Part shown: piece after piece, positions 7,765-15,121 of the stretch
Numbering within the stretch: the first letter of the stretch is position 1
Layout of the letters: each line of letters opens with the position of its first letter
Origin: Methanosarcinales archaeon
Lineage (GTDB): Archaea > Nanobdellota > Nanobdellia > Woesearchaeales > CG1-02-33-12
Reading direction: 5' to 3'
DNA: 22,787 nucleotides
NCBI GenBank assembly: GCA_017610505.1
Contig: JAFCBX010000005.1
Location: forward strand, 1-22,787
The notes under the pieces: generated by a model
Databases searched by the model: none
Seen by the model: the letters and a program-made list of their open reading frames with translations, nothing else
Told to the model about the DNA's origin: nothing
Made by a program: the position numbers and the translations under genes

Positions 7765-8502
7765 ATGAATAAAAAACAACGTCAATACCTTTTTGGAAGA
7801 TTATCTAATAATTTGGACATTGTTTACTCCTGTTTTAGTGGGCTTTTAGGTTATGATTTAATTGGGAATATTTTGAATTACCAAAACATGGAAAACCCAG
7901 AGCCACTTATTATTGCTGAAGGTATTTTGATGATACATTGTGGTGTTAGATCACTTAGGTTTGGTTCATTACATAGGTTTTTATCATCAATTATAAATTA
8001 TGAAATTAAAACAAACAAATCAAAATATCCTCTTGAACACAGCAAAAAAGTGATTATAGATGACTCAGATGGACTAGAAATATTATTGAATAGAACAGCA
8101 AGAAAAGAAGACTCAGAGTGGGGAACTCTGTTAAATGCTTATGATGACAAAGGCAGAGCAGTTATCTATAAAATATCAGATCCCAAGGTATTAAAAAATT
8201 TTAAAATTCCTGGCAAAAAATTAAATGGTAAAACTTGGATGTGTTTTAATAAAGCCAAAGCAAATGAATTAGGTTACAATGGGTGCCACCATTATCATCC
8301 TATTAATGAGTGGGATAATTTTGAGATTAATAATTTTGATAGACTTTCCGTACCCAACTGGATAAATCTATTAACTTTCAACCTGCCTGAAGGACCAGAA
8401 ATCATAGGGTATAATAAAAAGTTTGTTTATATCCCAAAAAATAAAACTAAGAAAGAATTATTTCTGGCAAGTCCAAAAGAGATAATGGAATACTTAAGTT
8501 AA
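7765..8502 (+). CDS. Unrecognised protein with possible membrane segments and an HxHP motif
   Basis: 245 residues; I do not recognise the family. Residues ~15-38 and ~45-65 are hydrophobic and may be one or two membrane helices (VYSCFSGLLGYDLIGNIL and PLIIAEGILMIHCGV). The soluble C-terminal half has an ordered alpha/beta look. It includes a HHYHPINEW segment (about 175-183), then LSVPNWINLLTF and FVYIPK near the end. HxHP followed by a Ser-x-x-polar residue recalls JAMM/MPN metalloproteases, but the expected Asp after the Ser is Asn and the spacing differs, so this is only a hint. It is a single gene with its own leaderless promoter between ispE and ispH; no functional link to either is shown. 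Confidence 0.7.
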   Translation: MNKKQRQYLFGRLSNNLDIVYSCFSGLLGYDLIGNILNYQNMENPEPLIIAEGILMIHCGVRSLRFGSLHRFLSSIINYEIKTNKSKYPLEHSKKVIIDDSDGLEILLNRTARKEDSEWGTLLNAYDDKGRAVIYKISDPKVLKNFKIPGKKLNGKTWMCFNKAKANELGYNGCHHYHPINEWDNFEINNFDRLSVPNWINLLTFNLPEGPEIIGYNKKFVYIPKNKTKKELFLASPKEIMEYLS

Positions 8503-8543
8503 TTCTTAATTTTTTAATCAAAACTGGATAATTTTAAGAAAGA

Positions 8544-8590
8544 TTTATAAAAAGATTTTTTTAATAACAATAACATAGATTAATTGGTGA
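8544..8590 (+). promoter_or_regulatory. ispH promoter and Shine-Dalgarno site
   Basis: TATA box TTTATAAA at 8544-8551 predicts a start near 8574. The ~20-nt leader carries GGTGA at 8586-8590, 4 nt before ATG 8595. Confidence 0.6.
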
Positions 8591-8594
8591 AATT

Positions 8595-9404
8595 ATGAGA
8601 GTTATTTGTGCAGAAAACATGGGATTTTGTTTTGGAGTCAAGAGGGCATTGGATATGGTTTTAAATGAAAGAAATGCTTATACATTAGGGCAATTAATAC
8701 ACAATCCGCAAGTAGTTGAATTGCTTGAAAAAAGAGGAATAAAAGAAATAAAATCAATTGATGAGATTGAAAACGGAACATTGATTATAACTGCCCATGG
8801 TACATCAAAATCAAATATTATAAAGGCAAAGGAAAAAGGCCTTAAGATAATTGATACAACATGCCCCCTTGTAAAAAGGGTTCATGAGCTTGCTGGGGAG
8901 TTTGACAAAAAAGGATATAAGATAATTCTATTTGGTGATAAGGAACATCAGGAAGTTAAGGGGACTGCAAGCAATGCAAAAGATGTTACAATTGTAAATT
9001 CTGCTGAAGAAGCAAGGAAATTGAAATCTAATAAGGCCGGTTTATTATCCCAAACAACACAGTCACTAGAAAAGTTTAATGAGATTGGTGATATATTAAA
9101 GAAAAATATTCCTGACTTAAAAGTTTTTAATACAATATGTGATGCCACAAGGAAAAGACAGGATTCAGCTTTAAAGCTTTCCAAAAAGGTTGACTTAATG
9201 ATTGTTATTGGTGGTTATAACAGTGCTAACACAAGAAGATTAAAGGAGATATGCAGCAAAATAGTTGAAACAAAACATATAGAATCTGATGAAGAGCTTA
9301 ATAAAGAATGGTTCAAAAACAAAAAAACAATTGGCTTAACAGCAGGGGCATCAACACCTGGTTGGGTGATTAAGAGAGTTAAAGATAGAATAGAAAAGTA
9401 TTAA
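8595..9404 (+). CDS. ispH: IspH (LytB), 4-hydroxy-3-methylbut-2-enyl diphosphate reductase
   Basis: 269 residues, somewhat shorter than E. coli IspH. The three [4Fe-4S] cysteines are Cys12 (MGFCFGVKRA), Cys90 (IDTTCPLVKRVH) and Cys182 (NTICDATRKRQ). Substrate-binding residues are in place: LIHNPQVV with His36, TAHGTS with His68, the EHQEVKGT segment with His118 and Glu120, the LSQTTQS segment, and GGYNSANTRRL near 208-218. It reduces HMBPP to IPP and DMAPP, the last MEP step, and needs low-potential electrons. It is separated from the MEP operon by one gene and has its own promoter. Its stop is 1 nt from the stop of the convergent cis-prenyltransferase gene. Confidence 0.97.
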   Translation: MRVICAENMGFCFGVKRALDMVLNERNAYTLGQLIHNPQVVELLEKRGIKEIKSIDEIENGTLIITAHGTSKSNIIKAKEKGLKIIDTTCPLVKRVHELAGEFDKKGYKIILFGDKEHQEVKGTASNAKDVTIVNSAEEARKLKSNKAGLLSQTTQSLEKFNEIGDILKKNIPDLKVFNTICDATRKRQDSALKLSKKVDLMIVIGGYNSANTRRLKEICSKIVETKHIESDEELNKEWFKNKKTIGLTAGASTPGWVIKRVKDRIEKY

Positions 9405-9405
9405 T

Positions 9406-10104
9406 TTATTTTCCGAAGCGCCTTTCTCTGTTTTTATACTCCTCAATAACCTTGATTAAATCTTCTTTCTCAAATTCAGGCCATGCCTTTTCAAGAAAAA
9501 ACCATTCTGAATATATTGACTGCCATGGCAGAAAGTTGCTTGTTCTTCTGTTGCCGCCAGTTCTTATTATAAGGTCTGGCTCTGTATTCAAGTAAAGGTT
9601 TTCTGAGAATGTTTCTTCATTAATATCCTTTATCTCCAGCTCTTTGTTCTTAACTTTTTCAGCAATCTTTTTCACAGCATCAACAATTTCCTCTCTACCA
9701 CCATATGCAAGGGCAATGTTAACCTTATAATTATTGTAGTTCTTAGTTGCATCAACAGCTTTTTTTATTGCTTTCTGCACTTTTTCTGGGAATAAATAAC
9801 GCCTGCCAATCACACTTATCTTAATTTTGTATTTATGGACATCCTCATTTGTTAATAGTTCATTAAATGCCTTTTCAAAGAGATTCATAAGATAGTCAAA
9901 CTCTTTTTTAGGCCTGTTAAAATTCTGCATAGAGAAGCAGTAAAGTGTAATTTCCTTAATATCTAGTTCTTTGCACCATTTAAACAGTTTTTTAAGCTTT
10001 TCAAAGCCCAATTCATGGCCCTTCCATGGCTCTAGCATAAGCCTTTTTGCAAAGCGCCTGTTTCCGTCTAAAATAATTCCAATATGCTCTGGATTTCTGC
10101 CCAT
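9406..10104 (-). CDS. uppS: Cis-prenyltransferase (undecaprenyl diphosphate synthase family)
   Basis: 232 residues from ATG 10104. The catalytic motif is HIGIILDGNRRFAKR with Asp13. Other conserved parts are KGHELGFEKL, ITLYCFSMQNFNRP, ALAYGGREEIVDA, and the C-terminal PDLIIRTGGNRRTSNFLPW followed by a YSEWFF segment. It adds IPP in cis to an allylic starter to make the long polyprenyl diphosphate used as a lipid carrier for glycans; chain length cannot be read from sequence. The upstream in-frame ATG at 10113 is possible, but the TATA box centred near 10130 lies 26 nt before 10104, which favours a leaderless start there. It directly uses the products of the MEP and GGPP-synthase genes nearby. 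Confidence 0.94.
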   Translation of the reverse strand: MGRNPEHIGIILDGNRRFAKRLMLEPWKGHELGFEKLKKLFKWCKELDIKEITLYCFSMQNFNRPKKEFDYLMNLFEKAFNELLTNEDVHKYKIKISVIGRRYLFPEKVQKAIKKAVDATKNYNNYKVNIALAYGGREEIVDAVKKIAEKVKNKELEIKDINEETFSENLYLNTEPDLIIRTGGNRRTSNFLPWQSIYSEWFFLEKAWPEFEKEDLIKVIEEYKNRERRFGK

Positions 10105-10125
10105 ACAAAACATAAAAAACAGGTT

Positions 10126-10134
10126 ATTTATAAA
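10126..10134 (-). promoter_or_regulatory. TATA box of the cis-prenyltransferase gene
   Basis: On the minus strand TTTATAAAT is centred 26 nt upstream of ATG 10104 and only 17 nt from ATG 10113, supporting the shorter start and a leaderless message. Confidence 0.6.
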
Positions 10135-10158
10135 GGTTTTTGTATAATTGATAATTTT

Positions 10159-11520
10159 CTAGTTTTTAGTAAAAGATTTTATTTTATCTATAAGATTATT
10201 TGTTCTTTCTAGACCTTTCTGATAACCTAATAATTCATATTGGTATTTTATCATTGCCAAAGGATTTCCTATAAGATATTTAAGCCTTGTATCAGCTCCT
10301 TCAATTCTTCCTGTTTTCTCTCCATATGCAATCTCTTCCCCGTATTTTTTAATTTCTTTATTTAATATGTTTACTGCAAAATAGAACTTGCTGTTTATCT
10401 GGCTCTTGAACTCACTTAGCTCATGAATATATTCATTTAGTTGGATTTCAAGTCTTTTCTCACCTCCCCACTCTGAATAAGAGTATAGGGTATTCTTTTT
10501 ATTGATTATTTCCATAAGAAGGGAAATCTCTTTGTTTTGCAGTCCAAGCTTAAATATTGGTTTAAGCTTTTTTTCTAGCTGGTTAATCTTGTATTTATCC
10601 TGGATTATATTGTTACCTACCTTGTTTAACAAGTTAATATAATCGCTTTTTACACCTTCAATTTTTTGTTCAATTCTTTTTGCTTCAAGTGCATTTTTAT
10701 TGTTTCTAAAACATTCATATGAGTGTCTTATCTGTTTATTTCTTGAAATCAGGCTTTCAAGCCCTTCAATCGTGCCTGGTTTTTTCCAATTGTTACTATA
10801 AAAAAAATCCTTTAATTTCTTGAATTCGTAATCTGCTTCCTTAACTTCAGAATTTATTTTTGTTTTTATTTTATCTTCAAGTTTAGCAATATTTCTAAGC
10901 ATAGAAACTGCATTCTTACTGAAATATTTGTCATTTTTCCAATATTCATATCTTTTTTCATATTTATTTAATTCATAGAGGATTTTGTAAACAGAATCTA
11001 TTTTTTCTTTTTGTGGGTTGCTGTTAAATGCTAGTTCTATAATTTTGTTATTTTCCTCAAGCTTTTTCTTTAATACACTATAATCTTTAATAAAGTTGTT
11101 GAGATATTCAGGATTTTTTACATGGTTTTTTGGAAAACGGATTATTTCTCCCTCACTAGCAATTGAGTCAAAGTTTTCATCTAAGTTTTTGTTGAACTCA
11201 ACTATTTCATCTAAATTATCTGTGCTCCAACAAACCTTTTCTGTTATATTGATTAATGTTTCATTCTTGCTTACTTCATAGTACATTGAATGCTCAAATA
11301 TACTATCTTTTCTTTTTTTAAAAGCATATGCTCCAAATATGCTTAGACCAATAACGCTGCATACTAATGTTGCTGCAATGAACTTCTTAAGACATCTTCT
11401 AAATTTAGTTATCCTTAATTCCTCATAATTTATCTCTTTGTTTATGTAATCTAACAGATTTTTTGACTTTTTTTCTGTTTCATTAACTACCTTTTCTAAA
11501 TCTTCATTATTTTTTTCCAT
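10159..11520 (-). CDS. Membrane-anchored LysM-like protein with long coiled-coil region
   Basis: 453 residues. The N-terminus (1-46) is charged and ends in a basic patch. One membrane helix spans ~47-67 (FIAATLVCSVIGLSIFGAYAF). Residues ~80-130 fit a LysM domain: MYYEVSKNETLINITEKV, then IVEFNKNL, then EGEIIRFP, that is Y-x-V-x-x-x-x-T-L-x-x-I ... N ... G-x-x-I-x-x-P. The remaining ~320 residues are helical and heptad-rich. The segment ~245-385 aligns colinearly with the preceding gene product. LysM usually binds N-acetylglucosamine-containing glycans; the ligand here is unknown. It is the last gene of the surface cluster, 9 nt after the previous stop. If the basic N-terminus is inside the cell, the LysM and coiled coil are outside. 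Confidence 0.8.
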   Translation of the reverse strand: MEKNNEDLEKVVNETEKKSKNLLDYINKEINYEELRITKFRRCLKKFIAATLVCSVIGLSIFGAYAFKKRKDSIFEHSMYYEVSKNETLINITEKVCWSTDNLDEIVEFNKNLDENFDSIASEGEIIRFPKNHVKNPEYLNNFIKDYSVLKKKLEENNKIIELAFNSNPQKEKIDSVYKILYELNKYEKRYEYWKNDKYFSKNAVSMLRNIAKLEDKIKTKINSEVKEADYEFKKLKDFFYSNNWKKPGTIEGLESLISRNKQIRHSYECFRNNKNALEAKRIEQKIEGVKSDYINLLNKVGNNIIQDKYKINQLEKKLKPIFKLGLQNKEISLLMEIINKKNTLYSYSEWGGEKRLEIQLNEYIHELSEFKSQINSKFYFAVNILNKEIKKYGEEIAYGEKTGRIEGADTRLKYLIGNPLAMIKYQYELLGYQKGLERTNNLIDKIKSFTKN

Positions 11521-11529
11521 TTGCCTTAA

Positions 11530-12531
11530 TCAGACATTTAGCCCCCTCTTGATTAAACTAAACTGATTAGTGTAATCTATTGCTTTTTGCTTAGCTAGTT
11601 CTAATTTTTTCTTCCTGTTAAAAAACCCAGAATTTTTTACATCATTACTTAATATACCAAGATTATCATTGATTAATTGAAAACCGGATATTACCCTGCT
11701 TTCCAGCAAGTTTGTTAGTTTTTCTAACTCTTCTTCATAGTTTAGAATCAAGTCTTTTGTTTCATCATATTGAGAAAATGATTTTTTGGTTTCAATTTTG
11801 TTTTTAATTTCAACTAGCAGGTTAATTTCCTGTTTAAGGATACTTTTCTCAAATACATTTTGAATTTTTTTATTATAACCTTTGATTTCTTCTATACAAG
11901 AACTTAGGTAATTTCTCTCATCAATTATTTTTTGGTAATGCTCTATATCAAAACCTATTTTTTTTTCCAAATCAATTATTTTTTTTGATCTTTTGTCTCT
12001 TATAGAATTTAAAATATCATAAAACTCTTTTAGTTTATTCTGCTTTTCTTTTAAAGTGTTTATACAGTGAATTGACTTCCATTTGCCTGATGAAAAATCC
12101 TCTTCAGTAGTTTTATAATCAAGATATTGTTTTTCAATTTCCTTGTTTATTTCTCTTTTGACATAATCCTTTATAAGTTTAGAGTCATTAAGACCTTGAT
12201 TTAGTATTGAGCTCAGCTCATTATCACTTTTTATAATTTTATTTGTAACTAAACCCTTGTTTAATTTTTCAGGATTAAGATATAAGTCAAGATAGGATTC
12301 AACCTCTTTGCTTATTTTAAGAAGGTGCTTGATTTTTTCACATCCAAACTTATTCAGTGTTTCAATAACATTGTTTCTAAATCTTTTGAAAAAATCATCT
12401 AAAACCAGAATATCTTTTTTAACCATCTTAAGTTTTTTATATTTCTGGTATAAGCCTGAGAACTCAATCCTGCTGTTTTTAGCTATTAATTTAACCCTTT
12501 TCTCTAATGATTTTTTGTTGTTTCTTTCAAT
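11530..12531 (-). CDS. Coiled-coil protein of the surface cluster, probable ATT start
   Basis: From the first ATG (12426) the product has 298 residues, but the frame stays open upstream to a TGA at 12538-12540. The added 35 codons look like real protein (RNNKKSLEKRVKLIAKNS, then IEFSGLYQKYKKLK). GGTGA at 12538-12542 is a ribosome site of the local type, and the codon 6 nt after it is ATT (12529-12531), giving 333 residues. No ATG, GTG or TTG occurs between. The protein has no membrane helix or signal peptide and is mostly heptad-like helix. A region of ~140 residues (EINLLVEIKNKIETKKSFS and neighbours) aligns with the downstream LysM protein. Function is unknown. If the ATT reading is wrong, translation starts at ATG 12426. 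Confidence 0.75.
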   Translation of the reverse strand: MERNNKKSLEKRVKLIAKNSRIEFSGLYQKYKKLKMVKKDILVLDDFFKRFRNNVIETLNKFGCEKIKHLLKISKEVESYLDLYLNPEKLNKGLVTNKIIKSDNELSSILNQGLNDSKLIKDYVKREINKEIEKQYLDYKTTEEDFSSGKWKSIHCINTLKEKQNKLKEFYDILNSIRDKRSKKIIDLEKKIGFDIEHYQKIIDERNYLSSCIEEIKGYNKKIQNVFEKSILKQEINLLVEIKNKIETKKSFSQYDETKDLILNYEEELEKLTNLLESRVISGFQLINDNLGILSNDVKNSGFFNRKKKLELAKQKAIDYTNQFSLIKRGLNV

Positions 12532-12537
12532 TTTTAT

Positions 12538-12542
12538 TCACC
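12538..12542 (-). promoter_or_regulatory. Shine-Dalgarno site pointing to an ATT start codon
   Basis: GGTGA on the minus strand lies between the previous stop (12546-12548) and the coiled-coil gene. The first codon at normal spacing (6 nt) is ATT 12531-12529; the first ATG is 111 nt away. Confidence 0.5.
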
Positions 12543-12545
12543 AGG

Positions 12546-13631
12546 TTATTGAGAATTATAGAAAACCTTATTGAACTCTAACTCAACTGTTGGACTTAGT
12601 TTGGAGGTATCATTCATTATCTCACTGCTTAGATTTACTTTTGTATTATCCCTAATTTTATATTGGTCTTTAAATTCATATGGCTTTAAAGAACCATTTT
12701 GGCCAACATTCTTCAAGCATTCTACATCATACTTATACCCAATTTTTCTAAGATTATACTGTCTGTCTTTCTGGATTTTGGTTGTTGCAGGCCTTTCGTT
12801 AGCAGCATATACAATTTCCCACAAATCAGGCCTACGTGTTTCCTTATCCATTAAACTCCAAAGAGAATCTCCTTTTTCAATAATAAACTCGCTATCCTTA
12901 TTTTCTTTAATATATTCTATTCTGCTTGTTGTAGGAACATAATTAATATTACTTTTTCTATGAACATAGTTTGAAGCTCCGAACCCAATCATAAAAGATA
13001 ATACCCCAACTAAACCATAACTTACTATTTTTTTAATATTCTTTTTAAAGAAATTGCCTGTTCTGGTTAAATAATTCCTGAAAGTTCTTTTATAACAATT
13101 TGGTTTATCAGCAATATTTTCTGATTCTTTTTTTTCAGGATTTTTTATTGCACCTAAGCTACCTTCAACTATTTTTCCGATTGTTTGTTTCTTGTTTTTA
13201 TTATATGTTTCATTCTTTCCAAATAATTCTAACTGGACGTAATTTTGCTTCTTATTTTTCTTTTTTCTTCTCCATCTTACAGTCCTTCCTTGCATTTCAT
13301 ATTTGTTTAAGATATTATAAAGTGTTGAAATACAGAAGTTCTTAGTTTTTGAGCCATTTTTTTCTCTGTTTTCATTGAATTTTCTGCATATATCTTTTAC
13401 TTTTATATCTTTCCTGCTATTGTATAAATCAAAAATCCTTGTCCTATCATAATCAGACAATCTTCTACTTTGATAGTTTTCTTTGGTTTGCTCTTCTTTT
13501 ACTATTTTATCTAATGTTTTGTTATTCTCTTCTGCATTTCTTTTGTTTGTATTTGCAGAACTATCTTCCCCTTTTTTTAATTTATATTCTAAATCCTGTT
13601 TATTATTATTTTCTATTATCTTGCCCACCAT
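12546..13631 (-). CDS. HTH - membrane helix - LysM fusion protein
   Basis: 361 residues with three parts rarely joined. Residues ~56-111 form a helix-turn-helix-like domain (RRLSDYDRTRIFDLYN, VKDICRKFNE, CISTLYNILNKYE), similar in pattern to transposase-type or Psq-like HTH domains. A strongly basic stretch follows (RWRRKKKNKK, 119-128). One membrane helix spans ~201-223. The C-terminal part has a LysM domain at ~248-297: FIIEKGDSLWSLMDKETRR, LWEIVYAANE. The tail (300-361) has no recognised domain. The expected topology is HTH inside, LysM outside, so it could sense a surface ligand and bind DNA; this is inference. The gene follows a palindrome-bearing promoter and heads the second half of the cluster. 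Confidence 0.8.
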   Translation of the reverse strand: MVGKIIENNNKQDLEYKLKKGEDSSANTNKRNAEENNKTLDKIVKEEQTKENYQSRRLSDYDRTRIFDLYNSRKDIKVKDICRKFNENREKNGSKTKNFCISTLYNILNKYEMQGRTVRWRRKKKNKKQNYVQLELFGKNETYNKNKKQTIGKIVEGSLGAIKNPEKKESENIADKPNCYKRTFRNYLTRTGNFFKKNIKKIVSYGLVGVLSFMIGFGASNYVHRKSNINYVPTTSRIEYIKENKDSEFIIEKGDSLWSLMDKETRRPDLWEIVYAANERPATTKIQKDRQYNLRKIGYKYDVECLKNVGQNGSLKPYEFKDQYKIRDNTKVNLSSEIMNDTSKLSPTVELEFNKVFYNSQ

Positions 13632-13707
13632 TAATTTATTTCTAATGCCTTAATATGATGAATCATTGTTTATATTGATTTTTGAGAAAAAAGATTTGTT
13701 TTTCCGC

Positions 13708-13721
13708 GATTTACGTAAATC
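13708..13721. promoter_or_regulatory. Perfect 14-bp palindrome, candidate operator
   Basis: GATTTACGTAAATC is exactly self-complementary. On the minus strand a TATA-like TTTTATAA at 13734-13727 predicts transcription start near 13704, so the palindrome lies between TATA box and start site, where a repressor would act. A second TATA-like element (13676-13668) could serve a shorter leader. The HTH protein encoded just downstream is an obvious candidate ligand. Confidence 0.45.
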
Positions 13722-13764
13722 TTTAGTTATAAAACATAAATCTTCCAATTTTTAGGTATATTAC

Positions 13765-14859
13765 TTAATTACCCTTAAGCAATTCGTTTACATTGTTTTC
13801 CAAATTCTCAGCAGAGTTGTAATGAGCATCTATAACATTGTTTGCTATCTGCCTGATTCCACTATTTGTTTTTAAGTAATAACTGTTAATAACATTTGGA
13901 TTGCCTGCAATTCGTGCCATCTTGCCTATACTTTCATTTACTATTGTATGTAGCTGTCCTGAGTATTCTCCTAACAAACCAACAGATTCATATAATGCTT
14001 CTGTAATTTTGCCTTGTTCTACAAGAATATCCCACTTTTTTTTAGTATTTCTTACATATTCTACTATGCATCCCGTTTTTTGATTGACTATTTCACATAT
14101 ATGTACCCCTGTTCTAAGCAGGTTTTCAATGTCTCCAAGAGCCCTTTCTTCTTTTCCGCTATCTTTTATATAATTAGCACAAAGGACTTTTCCTTGTTCC
14201 ATCTCCTTTAACTCCCTCTCAAGGTTTGTTACCCCAAGCTTAATAGTTGCATAATGCTTGTCTCCTTGTTTCATTGATTCAAACTCTTCTTTTGCCTCTA
14301 AATAAAGCTTACTTTTTAGTTTAAGCTCTTGTTCAAATGTTTTATATCTATCTGTATTACTTCCAAAATTCTTGATTACTTTATTTCTGTAATTAACTAA
14401 CTTATCAAGCTCATTCCTTGAATAGATAATTACCCTGCTTAGGTTAGAATTAATGTTCTCTATTACATCTGACTCCATATTAAATATATCTTCTATGGAA
14501 TATGCCTCCTTATGTAAAATCTTTGTCTTGTAGGCATCTTTTATTCTTATAAAAATCTTATGTAAAAGAGGTTTTCCCGCAATAAGCTTATTGTTCATCA
14601 TCATGTTTAATTTTTTTATTTTTTTGAAATTATCCTGAAATCCAACAAATCCCTGAGTATTGCTCACTCCTGACAATTCACCATAACCCCCCCGTATAAT
14701 ATTTATCACTGAACCATCTCTTAGTTTCTCTTTTTTTGGTCCATTACTACTATTTTTGAGTGCCCCTGCTATCTGAAGTTTTTTAATAAGGCCACTTGTA
14801 TCTGATTTTGAATCATAGATTTCTCTCCTCTTTATTTTTTTTATTAAATCCTCATCCAT
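13765..14859 (-). CDS. Unrecognised helical/coiled-coil protein of the surface cluster
   Basis: 364 residues, no signal peptide or membrane helix seen. The N-terminus (1-70) is charged and Gly/Ser-containing with an IRGGYGELSGVSNTQGFVGF segment. From ~95 on it is helical with long charged heptads (e.g. KTFEQELKLKSKLYLEAKEE, LGVTNLERELKEMEQGK). The overall pattern vaguely recalls the cytoplasmic TelA family, but no signature confirms that. GGTGAG precedes the ATG by about 4 nt. The gene follows the small membrane protein gene by 13 nt and precedes the palindrome promoter, so it ends the first half of the cluster. Being cytosolic beside membrane and LysM proteins, it could be an adaptor or scaffold; this is speculation. 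Confidence 0.75.
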   Translation of the reverse strand: MDEDLIKKIKRREIYDSKSDTSGLIKKLQIAGALKNSSNGPKKEKLRDGSVINIIRGGYGELSGVSNTQGFVGFQDNFKKIKKLNMMMNNKLIAGKPLLHKIFIRIKDAYKTKILHKEAYSIEDIFNMESDVIENINSNLSRVIIYSRNELDKLVNYRNKVIKNFGSNTDRYKTFEQELKLKSKLYLEAKEEFESMKQGDKHYATIKLGVTNLERELKEMEQGKVLCANYIKDSGKEERALGDIENLLRTGVHICEIVNQKTGCIVEYVRNTKKKWDILVEQGKITEALYESVGLLGEYSGQLHTIVNESIGKMARIAGNPNVINSYYLKTNSGIRQIANNVIDAHYNSAENLENNVNELLKGN

Positions 14860-14872
14860 TTTCTCACCTTTT

Positions 14873-15121
14873 TTAATTTTTTATTGCTTTTTTATCCATT
14901 TGAGAATATAATCCTAGGTTTTTCTCAAGATCACTGAAATGTGAAATATTATCCATAACTTTTTTATCTATGGTCTGGTAATAAGCAGGTTTTGTGTAAC
15001 TAATTTCTTTTTTTATTTCCTGATTTATTGCTGTATTCTCGCACCCACCAGCCATATAATACCCTAATGAAAATATCAGGAAGTATTTCATTACCTTAAA
15101 TCCAAATCTGATAAGACCCAT
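14873..15121 (-). CDS. Small membrane-anchored protein
   Basis: 82 residues. The N-terminus MGLIRFGFKVMKYFLIFSLG reads as a short signal or anchor. AGGC with Cys27 follows and could be a weak lipoprotein acylation site, though the -3 position is Ala rather than Leu. The remainder (28-82) is a polar, probably extracellular, helical tail. Its ATG overlaps the stop of the preceding lipoprotein-like gene by 1 nt (TAATG at 15119-15123), so the two are translationally coupled. No family recognised. Confidence 0.65.
   Translation of the reverse strand: MGLIRFGFKVMKYFLIFSLGYYMAGGCENTAINQEIKKEISYTKPAYYQTIDKKVMDNISHFSDLEKNLGLYSQMDKKAIKN

Noticed and set aside
13765..14859. TelA (tellurite resistance) family assignment
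   Set aside because: Only a general helical resemblance; no signature motif seen, so the gene is left unrecognised.
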